Notes: generated by a model not told the origin, from the sequence alone. 64,000 nucleotides of DNA from Oceanispirochaeta crateris (GCF_008329965.1 NZ_CP036150.1:2294001-2358000); one strand, 5' to 3'. Positions 38,946-48,388 are shown, numbered from the stretch's first letter. Numbers and translations: made by a program.

Positions 38946-39539
38946 TTAATGATTTCCGCAGCCGCAGCCTTCACTTTGTCCCTCACCATGACCTCCGCAG
39001 CCACAGCCTTCACCTTCACCCTCACCATGGCCTCCACAACCGCAGCCTTCACCCTCGCCATGGCCTCCACAGCCACAGCCTTTCTTTGTCAGTGCTGCGA
39101 TCTCTTCTTCACTTGCCGGACGGACACTATTGAGAGTCCCGCTGAATTTCATATGTTCACCAGCCAGGGGATGATTCGCATCCAGGATGATCTTGTCTCC
39201 CTCGATGGTCTGCACTGTCATCAGCTTGTTTCCCTCAGGAGTATGGGCTTCTATGATGGTACCGACTTCCAGTTCTGTAGCAGAACCATGAAAATCCTTG
39301 GCTGAAACTTCCATAACATTTGACTCATCTTTTAGACCATACATATCGACCGGATCGAGGACGACATCAAATTCACTGCCCTCTTCCAGACCTTTTAGAG
39401 CCTTTTCAATACCGGGAACCATCATTCCCAGGCCTTCAATATAGTTTAAAGCTCCACTGTGTTCGGAGCTGTCTACCAGAGAACCATCCTGTCTTCTCAG
39501 TACGAAATCGGCAGTAATACTGTTCTGAACTTCACTCAT
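38946..39539 (-). CDS. SlyD-type FKBP peptidyl-prolyl isomerase with Cys/His-rich tail
   Basis: 197 residues. Residues 1-150 are an FKBP domain with an IF insert as in SlyD (LEEGSEFDVVLDPVDMYGLK, ANHPLAGEHMKFSGTL). The tail 154-197 repeats GCGCGGHGEG-like units with Cys pairs at 155/157, 166/168, 179/181, 192/194 and His at 160, 171, 184, 197. SlyD folds proteins and carries nickel for hydrogenase; the tail is likely metal binding. AAGGAAGAG precedes ATG 39539. Confidence 0.88.
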   Translation of the reverse strand: MSEVQNSITADFVLRRQDGSLVDSSEHSGALNYIEGLGMMVPGIEKALKGLEEGSEFDVVLDPVDMYGLKDESNVMEVSAKDFHGSATELEVGTIIEAHTPEGNKLMTVQTIEGDKIILDANHPLAGEHMKFSGTLNSVRPASEEEIAALTKKGCGCGGHGEGEGCGCGGHGEGEGEGCGCGGHGEGQSEGCGCGNH

Positions 39540-39571
39540 ATCATCTCTTCCTTATCTTTTAGAAAAGACTC

Positions 39572-39585
39572 CGGCCTATAGGCCG
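39572..39585. promoter_or_regulatory. Perfect 14-bp palindrome upstream of the SlyD-type gene
   Basis: CGGCCTATAGGCCG lies 33 bases before the ATG on the minus strand. A second inverted repeat, CTTTTAGAAAAG, is beside it. It could be an operator or a leader hairpin; no T run follows on either strand. Confidence 0.4.
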
Positions 39586-39795
39586 AAATCCTCCTGTTAT
39601 TTACATGTCTTCCTACTATAGATTAATCTTCCGCATATTAAAAGTTTTACACCCCTTTCGGACCTCTTTTTCCTGAATAATCCTGTTTAATTGGGATATG
39701 ACGTTGATTTTACCCTCTCACTTCCGATACAATCAGCCGTTGATTTTAAGATGAAACTCTTTTAATCCGTATTTATATAAGAGAGAAGGACCCCT

Positions 39796-40476
39796 ATGAT
39801 ACTTGGTGAACAACCTGATTTTCTAGGCAATGAACGTCAGCTAAAAATGCTCCAGAGAGCTCTTGAAGAAGAGAATATTCTTATTTGGAATAAATTCAAT
39901 GCCAGCAATGGACCTCAATTTAAGGCCAACCTGAAGGGCATCAACCTGTCCGGCCTGGAACTGAAGGAAATAAATCTAACACGGGCTAATCTGACAGGGG
40001 CAAATCTGACAAATACAGACCTGAGGTTTGCCAAGCTTGAACACGCACAATTGTCCGGAGCCGATCTTACAGGAGCCGACTTAAGGGGTGCCATCCTGAA
40101 TGACGCCGACCTCAGCCGGGCCACCTTGAAAAAGACAAACCTGAGCAAGGCAAGACTGGGACGGGTAAATCTGACAGAGAGTGATCTGACTGGTGCAGAT
40201 ATGACCGATGCATCTCTAACGGGAGCCAAGGTCAAGCCCGAAGGACTGGCAAAAACAATAATTAGTAACACAAAGATGCCCGGTAAAATTAAAATTGTGT
40301 CAAAAACAGATGACACCAATGCTCCCCCCTGGATGAAAGCCAAGGAGGAAGAGCAGCAGAGGAAACAGCTTCGCCTCAAACAAGAAAAGGCCAAGGAAGA
40401 AGAAGAGAAGAAAAAACGCCTTCGCCGCTTAGGCATCAAACAGAGTTTGAGCAGTTGGGATGACGACGACGATTAA
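39796..40476 (+). CDS. Pentapeptide-repeat protein with charged tail
   Basis: 226 residues. Residues about 50-145 carry tandem A(D/N)LxG repeats ([20 protein letters not shown] and following), which fold as a right-handed beta-helix. The C-terminal 50 residues are a Lys/Glu-rich helix ending [14 protein letters not shown]. No signal peptide. Function is unknown. Its stop overlaps the ZIP stop (TTAA). Confidence 0.85.
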   Translation: MILGEQPDFLGNERQLKMLQRALEEENILIWNKFNASNGPQFKANLKGINLSGLELKEINLTRANLTGANLTNTDLRFAKLEHAQLSGADLTGADLRGAILNDADLSRATLKKTNLSKARLGRVNLTESDLTGADMTDASLTGAKVKPEGLAKTIISNTKMPGKIKIVSKTDDTNAPPWMKAKEEEQQRKQLRLKQEKAKEEEEKKKRLRRLGIKQSLSSWDDDDD

Positions 40477-41285
40477 CCCAGAGCGACATCCAGTGTCATC
40501 ATGACGGCAAAGCCAACCATGGCACCCAGGGTGGCAATATCTGTATTGCCTGAACTCTGGGACTCTGGAATAGCCTCTTCAACAACTACAAAAATCATAG
40601 CACCCGCAGCAAAAGCCAAGGCATAGGGCAGAACAGGCTGCATTACGAGAACAAGCAAGGCTCCTAAAACACCGGCAATGGGCTCTACAATACCAGAGGC
40701 CTGTCCATACATAAACGATTTAGTCCTGGAGAGTCCCTCCCGTCTGAGGGGAATGGAAACCGCAGCACCTTCTGGAAAATTCTGAATACCAATTCCAAGG
40801 GCAAGAGCCACAGCTCCGGCAAGTGAAGCAGAGGGAATACCCGCGGCCACAGCACCAAAAGCAACACCGACCGCCAGACCCTCAGGAATATTGTGCAGAG
40901 TAATAGCAAGGGTCAACAGAATACTCTTATGCCAGCTGGTTTTAACACCTTCGACTTCCGACATGGGGGCATTGAGGTGAAGGTGAGGCAGAAGCTTATC
41001 TACCAGTCTCAAAAAGGCTCCACCCACAAGAAAACCGATCACAGGAGGAACCCAGGGGATCATACCCATCTGCTCTGCCATATCTATGGAGGGAGCAAGG
41101 AGTGACCAGAAGCTGGCGGCAATCATCACACCCGCAGCAAACCCGAGCATCCCATCAAGTACTTTTTTACTGATATTCTTAAAAAAGAACACCATGGCAG
41201 CCCCCAAGGCTGTTACCGCATATGTAAACAGAGTTCCTATTAAGGCTTGTTGAACCGGTTGAAATCCGGAAATCCATTCAATCAT
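40473..41285 (-). CDS. ZIP-family divalent metal transporter
   Basis: 270 residues with about eight membrane segments. Metal-pathway motifs [14 protein letters not shown] (in segment 4) and [16 protein letters not shown] (segment 5) are intact. ZIP proteins move zinc or iron into the cytoplasm. GGAGG lies nine bases before ATG 41285. A Zur or Fur site was not recognised. Confidence 0.9.
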   Translation of the reverse strand: MIEWISGFQPVQQALIGTLFTYAVTALGAAMVFFFKNISKKVLDGMLGFAAGVMIAASFWSLLAPSIDMAEQMGMIPWVPPVIGFLVGGAFLRLVDKLLPHLHLNAPMSEVEGVKTSWHKSILLTLAITLHNIPEGLAVGVAFGAVAAGIPSASLAGAVALALGIGIQNFPEGAAVSIPLRREGLSRTKSFMYGQASGIVEPIAGVLGALLVLVMQPVLPYALAFAAGAMIFVVVEEAIPESQSSGNTDIATLGAMVGFAVMMTLDVALG

Positions 41286-41494
41286 CGAAAAAATCCTCCA
41301 TATCTTGTTTTTTAATCATAGCGATTTTTCTGGACACTGCAACAAATTGAATCAAATCAATTAAAAAACTTACGATTGATGAATCGGAGTGTCTAGAGTA
41401 GAATCTGTATAGTCTTTTTGACCAGCCCCTTGGGTCCACAACTAAATAATGACCAGACTTCTCATAGACCCCTGACAGAACATGGAGAACCCCG

Positions 41495-42238
41495 ATGTTG
41501 AGAATTGCCCACATAACAGATACTCATATTAGCAAAGAGAAGCAGCCCCTAGATGGCATAAACACCAGAGAACAGTTCTTGAGGATATTGAAAGAGATCA
41601 AGACCCGGGAAGTGGATTTGATCATTCACACCGGAGATGTCAGCTTCCCCGAGGGAAGCAGGACAGTCTACGCATGGGTTAAAAATATCCTGGAGGAAAC
41701 AGAGATTCCCTACCTCCTGACTCCTGGAAATCATGATGACCCATTTATGATGCAGGAAGTTTTTAATGTGCAGAATCTTCCAGCCAAGGTGATCACAACC
41801 GGGGCGGTTGCCATGAAAGGTCAGTCACTCATGTTTCTGGACAGCTCTTCAGAAAGGCTCACCATGAAACAACTCCTCTGGCTCAAAAGAGAGATTGAAA
41901 TAGAAGAGGATCAGCTCTTCCTGTTTCAACACCATCCCCCCTGTACCTGTGGTGTAAAAGTCATGGATGAGAAATACCCTTACAAAACTCCTGAACTTTT
42001 TCAGAAAAATTTAAAAGAAACAGAGCGGTCTCTCATCCTTTTTTGTGGACACTACCATATTGAAAAAGAGCTAACCCTCAGCACTCCTGATTTGAAGGTC
42101 TTTATAACTCCTCCCACCTTTGGTTCGATCGATCCGGATTCAGAAGACTACCACATCAAAGATCAACGCCCGGGGTGGAGAGAAATTAGAATAGAATCAC
42201 AACAGTTGGTCAATACAAGCTGCCATTACCTCCAATAA
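41495..42238 (+). CDS. Calcineurin-like metallophosphoesterase (CpdA-like)
   Basis: 247 residues. Metal ligands are D9-x-H11 (HITDTHIS), G47-D48, GNHD at 78-81, FQHHPPC near 151 and GHYH near 189. It resembles 3',5'-cAMP phosphodiesterases CpdA, but substrate is unsure. GGAG sits seven bases before ATG 41495. Confidence 0.82.
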   Translation: MLRIAHITDTHISKEKQPLDGINTREQFLRILKEIKTREVDLIIHTGDVSFPEGSRTVYAWVKNILEETEIPYLLTPGNHDDPFMMQEVFNVQNLPAKVITTGAVAMKGQSLMFLDSSSERLTMKQLLWLKREIEIEEDQLFLFQHHPPCTCGVKVMDEKYPYKTPELFQKNLKETERSLILFCGHYHIEKELTLSTPDLKVFITPPTFGSIDPDSEDYHIKDQRPGWREIRIESQQLVNTSCHYLQ

Positions 42239-42346
42239 AACTCCTTATATGGATATTATGAAGTTTTTGTCCTACACTCTATACAGGATTTGTGGATGAA
42301 AGTGTTTTACTGCATGATCCTAAGATGAATCCCAGGAGAAAACCAA

Positions 42347-42826
42347 ATGAAAAAAACTTTACTGACAGTCCTCATGCTGTCCATACTCTTACCGGCAACT
42401 TTGTTTGCTGCAACACCCACTGATGAAGAAGTTTATCAGGCCACTGTAGCCGTATTATCTGTATTCGGTCTTGTTTTTATGTCTTCCATGTTTGGAGAAG
42501 CACCTGCAAATGTGACAATGGATATGAATATGGAAACCGGATCAGCCATGATGGATTTTGAGAATTTTCCAGTTGAGGACTTCACAGAAAGCATGGCAGA
42601 AATGATGGAAACAACAGAAGAAGATCCCATTGTATTTGGATTCAGCGAAATGACTGGAAAAATACTTGTCAATGAAGCCGGCAATCTCAATATGGATGTC
42701 ACTTTGACCGGAGGAAATGTGAAGACCCTGGTCATGACTTCTGAAGGAGAGGATATTGTTTCCATCGAAGCAAACGGAAAATCCTACAACCATCTAAAAG
42801 AACAGCTTATGAACGCAGGAAACTGA
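42347..42826 (+). CDS. Secreted hypothetical protein
   Basis: 159 residues with a clear signal peptide (MKKTLLTVLMLSILLPATLFA, cleavage after residue 21). The mature part is Met- and acidic-rich (MDMNMETGSAMMDFENF, ESMAEMMETTEEDP) and strand-forming, and has one hydrophobic stretch just after it. I recognise no family. GGAG precedes ATG 42347 and a terminator follows. It is probably periplasmic. Confidence 0.75.
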   Translation: MKKTLLTVLMLSILLPATLFAATPTDEEVYQATVAVLSVFGLVFMSSMFGEAPANVTMDMNMETGSAMMDFENFPVEDFTESMAEMMETTEEDPIVFGFSEMTGKILVNEAGNLNMDVTLTGGNVKTLVMTSEGEDIVSIEANGKSYNHLKEQLMNAGN

Positions 42827-42853
42827 TCAAAATGTCTTCATAGATCATTAAGA

Positions 42854-42900
42854 GGGGCCGACTACTGTTCGGCGGATGAGACTCGGCCCCTGTTCTTTTT
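42854..42900 (+). terminator. Terminator of the secreted-protein gene, overlapping the arfB end
   Basis: GGGGCCGA (42854-42861) pairs with TCGGCCCC (42883-42890), followed by TGTTCTTTTT. The second arm is inside the last codons of arfB on the opposite strand. Confidence 0.75.
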
Positions 42901-43284
42901 CTTGTGACTCAGTTTTTTCTTTCCATCCATTCTTTTTTGCCTGGCCGCTCTGGAAGGCCCGGTTTTTCTTCTTTTCTTTGGAATGATCAGGGATTCCATG
43001 ATTAAGTCAGCCATTTTTTCTACAGCTTTTTCCCGGTTCATAATCTGCGACCGTTCTTCCTGCAACTGCACATAGAGTTCATCTCGGCTGTTTAAGCGTG
43101 AGGCTAACTTTTCCCGAATTTTCAAGATTTCCCACTCCTGAAATCCCTCCAACTCTTTTAGGGACACAGTCAAAAGGACCTTTGTGTTCACCTTGTTCAC
43201 ATTCTGACCACCGGGTCCACTGGAACGGGAGAATGAGAACTGGCCCTTTGCTTCAAGCATGTAAACTAAATCTGAACGCTTCAT
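42862..43284 (-). CDS. arfB: Alternative ribosome-rescue factor ArfB (YaeJ-type peptidyl-tRNA hydrolase)
   Basis: 140 residues. The RF1/RF2-like catalytic domain carries the GGQ motif in SRSSGPGGQNVNKVNTKVLL, and the basic C-terminal tail (KKRRKTGPSRAARQKRMDGK and after) inserts in the mRNA tunnel of stalled ribosomes. It frees peptides from ribosomes without a stop codon. The gene is alone. Confidence 0.92.
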   Translation of the reverse strand: MKRSDLVYMLEAKGQFSFSRSSGPGGQNVNKVNTKVLLTVSLKELEGFQEWEILKIREKLASRLNSRDELYVQLQEERSQIMNREKAVEKMADLIMESLIIPKKRRKTGPSRAARQKRMDGKKKLSHKKKNRGRVSSAEQ

Positions 43285-43443
43285 ATGCAGAAAAGGTTAT
43301 AACCTTAGCTAAGACAGATCAAGTGCATCAGAAACCATCTTCATTCCACCGAAGAGAGGGGATGATGACTTTTTTTAAAACAAGATTTAATTCTATTTCA
43401 GTTTATGTATACAAGCTTGACTGCATCAAGGTAGAATACACTC

Positions 43444-44223
43444 ATGATGAAGACTGTCGACCCTGTTCTCTCCGTTTTAAAAACGATTAAACTCCTGGAA
43501 ACTCTATCAGAACAAGAAGAAGTGGGGGTCACCGAACTCGCAGAAGCAGTGGATGGCAATAAGAGCACAGTCTACAGATTTCTGAACACACTGGCGTCTC
43601 TTGGTTATGTGAGGCAAAACAAGACCAATGAAAAATATACCCTCACCCTTAAACTCTTCCAGGTGGGTGTTCAGGTTTTAAACCGGCTGGATATCCACAA
43701 GGCATCTCTTGCCGTAATGGAAGAATTGGCTGAATACTCAAAAGAGACAATTCACCTGGCCTCCATGGAGAACCACCAGGTCTTCTACCTCGATAAAATA
43801 GAGTCTCCTCTGGCTCTCAGAGTGGCCATGGGTTCCGCACAGGGACGCTTTGCTCCGGCGGTCTGCACGGGAGTTGGAAAGGTCATATTGGCTTACCTGT
43901 CGGCAGATGAAAAGGAAGAGATGCTCAAACACGCCGACTGGACTCCCAGAACCGAAAATTCCGTCAAGGATGCTGTAGATCTGGAGCAGAGACTCCTCGA
44001 AATTAGGAAGTGTGGTTGGGGATTTGATATGGAAGAGAACGAACAGGGAGTCCGCTGTGTTGCCGCCCCCATCTTCGATAATAGAGGAATCGTCTGCGGT
44101 GCCGTGAGCATTTCCGGTCCTTCGGTGAGAATGACAAAGGAAAAGCTTAAAAAACTAGCTGTAAAGGTCAAGGAAGGAGCTGGACGCATATCAGACGACT
44201 TAGGGTATATAGACCGCGGTTAA
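43444..44223 (+). CDS. IclR-family transcription regulator
   Basis: 259 residues (258 if ATG 43447 is used). An N-terminal winged helix (VGVTELAEAVDGNKSTVYRF, residues about 28-47) is followed by the IclR effector domain (GRFAPAVCTGVGKVILAYLS; GVRCVAAPIFDNRG). The genes it controls are not evident; it is alone between arfB and the psp genes. No strong ribosome site. Confidence 0.9.
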   Translation: MMKTVDPVLSVLKTIKLLETLSEQEEVGVTELAEAVDGNKSTVYRFLNTLASLGYVRQNKTNEKYTLTLKLFQVGVQVLNRLDIHKASLAVMEELAEYSKETIHLASMENHQVFYLDKIESPLALRVAMGSAQGRFAPAVCTGVGKVILAYLSADEKEEMLKHADWTPRTENSVKDAVDLEQRLLEIRKCGWGFDMEENEQGVRCVAAPIFDNRGIVCGAVSISGPSVRMTKEKLKKLAVKVKEGAGRISDDLGYIDRG

Positions 44224-44289
44224 ACTGATTTCTAATCAGAAATACCGGCAATCCGGGTGAAAGTACCGGTTGTTCTGATTATGAACCAT

Positions 44290-44634
44290 CTACTTCTTCT
44301 CTCTTCGAAACCTGTCTTCCCAATCCCGTTCCTTGTCAAATACGCGGCTTTCCATATTCTTCACCCGTTCTTTCAAATCAGAAAAATCCCGCCGGATATT
44401 ATCCTGTCTTCTCTGGTTATCATCTCCCCTCACATCCGGTTCCAAAGGCAGGAATAGGGCTGCAAGAAAATAGAGGATTCCCACAGGGAAAAAGCCTGTA
44501 AAGAGAAAGGCAAGGATCAAAAAAATACGAATATACTCGACGGGCAGATCTCGCCAGTCGGCAATTCCCTGACAGATTCCAAAGATCTTTCCCCTTCGGG
44601 AACGCTGCAGTTTATGTGCTGAATAAGCCATCAT
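44290..44634 (-). CDS. pspC: Phage-shock protein C domain protein
   Basis: 114 residues from ATG 44634 (AGGAG seven bases upstream). The PspC core RRGKIFGICQGIADWRDLPV leads into two hydrophobic segments (IRIFLILAFLFTGFFPVGIL). A basic, coiled-coil tail follows. PspC anchors the stress sensor that controls PspA and PspF. Last gene of the leftward psp operon. Confidence 0.88.
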   Translation of the reverse strand: MMAYSAHKLQRSRRGKIFGICQGIADWRDLPVEYIRIFLILAFLFTGFFPVGILYFLAALFLPLEPDVRGDDNQRRQDNIRRDFSDLKERVKNMESRVFDKERDWEDRFRREKK

Positions 44635-44680
44635 TTCAATCTCCTGTAATAACAACACCGATCCATCTTCCTAGGAATGA

Positions 44681-44908
44681 TCAGTATGTTCTATTTTCTA
44701 AATCCAGGAGGATGGTTTCTAAATTTTCCACCCTCCTCTTGAGTTCTTTCATGCCAGAGCTGATATCATCCAGAGATTCTGATTCATCCCTGCGTCTGAT
44801 TTCCCGCTCTTTTTCTTTGTTGACATAGTAAAGTTTCATAAGACGGATAATAGTACCGCTGATCACCGGGATTCCCACGGCGACAGCGACGATCCAAACA
44901 GCCTGCAT
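44681..44908 (-). CDS. PspB-like small membrane protein
   Basis: 75 residues. One N-terminal membrane segment (WIVAVAVGIPVISGTIIRLM) followed by a charged coiled coil, the same plan as PspB. Sequence similarity is weak, so the name rests on shape and place. It begins three bases after the pspA stop. Confidence 0.7.
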   Translation of the reverse strand: MQAVWIVAVAVGIPVISGTIIRLMKLYYVNKEKEREIRRRDESESLDDISSGMKELKRRVENLETILLDLENRTY

Positions 44909-44911
44909 GAT

Positions 44912-45589
44912 CTACTCTTTCCCCTTCATAGACTTTTTCAAGGCTGCCAGCTCTTCATCAATCTCGGTTTCAGATTCCAGCTTATCAAATTCATGTTCTA
45001 TGGAACTGTCTCTAGAACCGGAGATTCCAAAGCCCGACATTTCGGCTTCGGCTTCCATCCGTTCAACCTTCTTCTCAAGATCGTTGAATCGCTGAAATGC
45101 CTGGGTGCCATCAGCCTGCCGCAGCACTGTACGTGCCTGTTTCGTTTCTGCAGCATGACGTCCTCTTTGAATGAGGAGTTTATGTTTTTGTCTTACCTCT
45201 TCCAGCTTTTGCTCAAGTTGGAGGATGTTGGATTTGCACTCATCTATTAAGGTCGTAAAGTGATCCAGATCCTTGGCCAATAAATCAATCTGATTCTGAC
45301 TATTCTTCTTTTCCAGTAGGGCTTCCCTGGCCAGATCCTCCCGGTTCTTTTCAATGGCCAGCCTGGCTCTGCCGTCCCAACGTTCCAGAGTCTTTTCAAG
45401 ATACTCTTTTTCCCTGTTGATCTCCGCCTTGGATGCCATTTTTCCAGCACAGGAAGACTTCAATTCTACCAAAGTATCTTCCATCTCCTGGATCATCAAG
45501 CGTATCATTTTTTCAGGATCTTCCACCTTGTCCAGAATATCATTGATGTTTGAGTTCACGATATCCCTGAACCTAGAAAAAATACTCAT
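44912..45589 (-). CDS. pspA: Phage-shock protein A
   Basis: 225 residues from ATG 45589, chosen for AGGAGG upstream and the canonical N-terminus MSIFSRFRDIVNSNINDILD. Long coiled coil (about 25-190) as in PspA/IM30 ESCRT-III-like proteins, which stabilise damaged inner membrane and bind PspF. First gene of the leftward operon with a sigma-54 promoter upstream. Confidence 0.94.
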   Translation of the reverse strand: MSIFSRFRDIVNSNINDILDKVEDPEKMIRLMIQEMEDTLVELKSSCAGKMASKAEINREKEYLEKTLERWDGRARLAIEKNREDLAREALLEKKNSQNQIDLLAKDLDHFTTLIDECKSNILQLEQKLEEVRQKHKLLIQRGRHAAETKQARTVLRQADGTQAFQRFNDLEKKVERMEAEAEMSGFGISGSRDSSIEHEFDKLESETEIDEELAALKKSMKGKE

Positions 45590-45670
45590 ATTGTCCTCCT
45601 GTGTCATCCTTTCCGATTTCGATTCCCAAAGAAAGAACAACTTCTTTTAAATTAGTCTTACAAATACTAA

Positions 45671-45686
45671 TGCAAGGTTTATGCCA
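45671..45686 (-). promoter_or_regulatory. Sigma-54 promoter of the psp operon
   Basis: On the minus strand TGGCATAAACCTTGCA has the -24 GG and -12 GC at the exact spacing of the sigma-54 consensus TGGCACG-N4-TTGC. The transcript would start near 45660, about 70 bases before pspA. The divergent PspF-like activator matches. Confidence 0.85.
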
Positions 45687-45738
45687 AGTCTTAAAATTGA
45701 GCCTAAATCGGAGTTTTAAAGGATACCACAATATAATA

Positions 45739-45768
45739 TTGGCAATTTTTACCTATAATCAGTATAAT
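45739..45768 (+). promoter_or_regulatory. Candidate sigma-70 promoter of pspF
   Basis: TTGGCA (45739-45744) and TATAAT (45763-45768) are 18 bases apart. Transcription would start at or within a base or two of the ATG at 45775, so the message would be nearly leaderless. An alternative -10 (TATAAT, 45754-45759) lacks a good -35. Confidence 0.5.
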
Positions 45769-45774
45769 AGGCCT

Positions 45775-46812
45775 ATGAACAGAGATTATAATCCATCAGC
45801 AGATGCCTTAGGCGAATCCAGTGAGTTTATGGACTTTCAGCAAAATCTGAGTATGGCAGCCAGGGTGGACAGACCCGTACTCCTCGTGGGAGAAAGAGGA
45901 ACGGGGAAGGAACTGGCAGCCACAAGGCTTCATTTTCTGTCTGGAAGATGGAAAGACCCCTATATTCCCGTCAATTGTGCCGCCCTACCCCCTTCCCTCC
46001 TGGAATCAGAACTCTTTGGCCATGAATCAGGAGCCTTTACAGGAGCCGGCAAAATGCGCAAGGGACGGTTTGAAGAGGCTCACAAGGGGACTCTCTTTCT
46101 GGATGAAATAGGACTGGTGCCCATGGAAGTTCAGGAAAAGATCCTCAGAACAGTAGAATACGGCCGTTTCAGCCGTGTTGGGAGTTCCACAGAAATGGAA
46201 GTCGATGTCAGAATCATCGCTGCCACCAATGCAGATCTTCCCACCCTCTGCAAAGAAGGAAAATTCAAGGAAGATCTTTTAGACCGCCTCTCATTCGAAG
46301 TCCTCTACCTTCCTCCCCTTCGCTACCGCAGCACCGATATAGACCTACTGGCTGGGCATTTTGCTATGCGAATGGCCCGGGAGATGGGGAAACCGGAAAT
46401 TCCGGAGTTCTCACCGGAATTGATACAGAAGATGAGAGAATACTCATGGCCTGGAAACATTCGGGAGTTGAAAAATACCGTTGAAAGGGCAGTTTATAAG
46501 ACGGAAGGCTCTCTGATCGAAGAATTGAATCTGAATCCCTTCAATAATCCCTACCTTCCAGATATGAACCCGGAACTGAAACAAGAGTCAGAGGACTCAT
46601 GCAAAGATCCCCGCCTCTTAGCTGAGAAGGAAATCCCCCTCAATCAATTCAGAGAGTATATTTTAGAACTGGAGCTACACTTCATACGCAGAGCTTTGGA
46701 AGAGAACAGATACAGCCAGAAGAAAGCAGCGGAAGCCCTGGGTCTGACCTATGACCAGTTCCGAGGTTTGTATAAAAAATACCAATCCTCACTGGAAAAA
46801 GAAAATGGATGA
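45775..46812 (+). CDS. pspF: Psp operon sigma-54 activator PspF
   Basis: 345 residues with no sensor domain, the PspF plan. AAA+ domain from about 10: Walker A GERGTGKE (39-46), GAFTGA (86-91), GTLFLDEIG near 105, and SWPGNIRELKNTVERAVYK. A C-terminal Fis-type HTH follows (RYSQKKAAEALGLTYDQFRG). The start aligns with E. coli PspF by the NLxGEA..F motif (ALGESSEF here). It activates the divergent pspA operon and is held off by PspA. Confidence 0.94.
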   Translation: MNRDYNPSADALGESSEFMDFQQNLSMAARVDRPVLLVGERGTGKELAATRLHFLSGRWKDPYIPVNCAALPPSLLESELFGHESGAFTGAGKMRKGRFEEAHKGTLFLDEIGLVPMEVQEKILRTVEYGRFSRVGSSTEMEVDVRIIAATNADLPTLCKEGKFKEDLLDRLSFEVLYLPPLRYRSTDIDLLAGHFAMRMAREMGKPEIPEFSPELIQKMREYSWPGNIRELKNTVERAVYKTEGSLIEELNLNPFNNPYLPDMNPELKQESEDSCKDPRLLAEKEIPLNQFREYILELELHFIRRALEENRYSQKKAAEALGLTYDQFRGLYKKYQSSLEKENG

Positions 46813-46835
46813 GCTTCCCGAGTATATAAGGACTG

Positions 46836-47720
46836 TTACGCCTTGAGAGCCTCCAGCATGGAGGCCGCATTGTAGGAACTTCGTACAAATGGAGCACAGG
46901 CGGCTCCCTTAAAGCCCATATTTAAGGCTGTGTCCCTATACCGGTCAAAGGTATCGGGGCTGATATATTTCTTGACCCTCAGATGTTCTTTAGAGGGTGC
47001 CAGATATTGGCCCATTGTCAGAAAATCAACATTCGCCCTTCTCAAATCTTCCAGAACGACGAAAATTTCCTCTTCAGTCTCTCCCAATCCAAGCATCATA
47101 CCGGATTTTGTGTAGATGCTGTCATCGATCTGTTTTACCCGGGACAGAAGCTGAAGAGACTGCTGATAGTCGGCTTCGGGGCGGACAAGGGAATAAAGCG
47201 AAGGGACTGTTTCCACATTGTGGTTCAAGATTTCCGGTTGAGCATCCAACACAGTTATCAGAGCATCCTTATTCCCCTGAAAGTCTGGAATTAGGACTTC
47301 AATGCCGACTCTTGGCTCCAAAGCGTGAACTTCACGGATGACCTTGGCAAAATGGGACGCACCTCCATCCTCAAGGTCATCCCTGGTAACGGATGTCACC
47401 ACAGCAAATTTAAGCCCAAGGGCATGAACCGCTTCAGCCAGTTTCACCGGTTCTTCATTATCAACACACTGTGGTTTCCCCCCATGAACGTTACAAAACC
47501 GGCAACCCCTGGTACAGACACTACCCAAAATCATGAATGTAGCGGTTTTATTGCTGTAACACTCCATTCGATTGGGACAGTTGGCTTCTTGACACACAGT
47601 ATTCAAGGTGGAATCCTTGAGGAGATCTTCCACATAGGCCAGATTATTTCCCCTGCGAATGGGAATTTTCAGCCAATCCGGTTTCCTAAGAACGGGTGAT
47701 TCTCTTTGTTTATTTTCCAT
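46836..47720 (-). CDS. lipA: Lipoyl synthase
   Basis: 294 residues, radical SAM enzyme that inserts two sulfurs into octanoyl groups. Auxiliary cluster Cys are in [13 protein letters not shown] and the SAM cluster motif is CTRGCRFC; the C-terminal serine ligand is in FVRSSYNAA. It overlaps lipB by 11 bases, so the two are co-translated. Confidence 0.96.
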   Translation of the reverse strand: MENKQRESPVLRKPDWLKIPIRRGNNLAYVEDLLKDSTLNTVCQEANCPNRMECYSNKTATFMILGSVCTRGCRFCNVHGGKPQCVDNEEPVKLAEAVHALGLKFAVVTSVTRDDLEDGGASHFAKVIREVHALEPRVGIEVLIPDFQGNKDALITVLDAQPEILNHNVETVPSLYSLVRPEADYQQSLQLLSRVKQIDDSIYTKSGMMLGLGETEEEIFVVLEDLRRANVDFLTMGQYLAPSKEHLRVKKYISPDTFDRYRDTALNMGFKGAACAPFVRSSYNAASMLEALKA

Positions 47721-48363
47721 GGATGATCTCCATTGATTCGTATCCGTATATTTCTTTGTAAATCTCTGCTATTGCAGGAATGACCAGGTTCATATCCTGA
47801 GTCTTTCCCGTTAGCTTTTCCAGAGAGGTGACTCCCTTATCCTGAATACCGCAGGGAATAATCCATTGAAAAGGATCAAGGTCCGTATTGATATTAAAGG
47901 CGAAGCCATGCATGGTAATTTCTCTCTCTATGGCCAATCCGATGGCTGTGATCTTATCCTCTCCGACCCAGACTCCTCTATGTTTATCATGACGTTCTGC
48001 CTGGATAGCGAATTCATGGTTAAGATAGCGTACAAAAACATCTTCCAAATTGTAAACAAACTGCTTCACCCGGCGGGAAAAAGAAGAAAGGTCAACAATC
48101 AGGTAACCCACAAGCTGACCTGGTCCATGGTAGGTCACCTCTCCCCCCCGATTTGTTTTGATCACTGGAATATTTTTTGACGCTGGATCAATGAGAATAT
48201 TATGGTCTTGTTGCCTCCGCCCGGTTGTCAAAACAGGGGGATGTTCCAAGAGAATGAGTGTATCGTCAATAAGCCCGTTCCGCCGCTTTTCCACGAGGTC
48301 ATACTGCCATTGAAGAGCTTCTTCATAGGGAACCAATCCCGGTACAATTACGTTCAGTTTCAT
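47710..48363 (-). CDS. lipB: Octanoyltransferase
   Basis: 217 residues. Moves octanoate from acyl carrier protein to lipoyl domains. Family motifs are [35 protein letters not shown] and [20 protein letters not shown] with the catalytic Cys. First gene of the lipBA pair. Confidence 0.96.
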   Translation of the reverse strand: MKLNVIVPGLVPYEEALQWQYDLVEKRRNGLIDDTLILLEHPPVLTTGRRQQDHNILIDPASKNIPVIKTNRGGEVTYHGPGQLVGYLIVDLSSFSRRVKQFVYNLEDVFVRYLNHEFAIQAERHDKHRGVWVGEDKITAIGLAIEREITMHGFAFNINTDLDPFQWIIPCGIQDKGVTSLEKLTGKTQDMNLVIPAIAEIYKEIYGYESMEIIHGK

Positions 48364-48388
48364 AGTCCCATTCTATAGGGAGAGATTG

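Noticed and set aside
38949-39100. Repeats that could be taken for a CRISPR array
   Set aside because: Units are uneven, have no unique spacers and are in frame as the SlyD-type tail.
41278-41514. 78-codon frame upstream of the ZIP gene
   Set aside because: It covers the divergent promoter region, lacks a ribosome site and has no family likeness.
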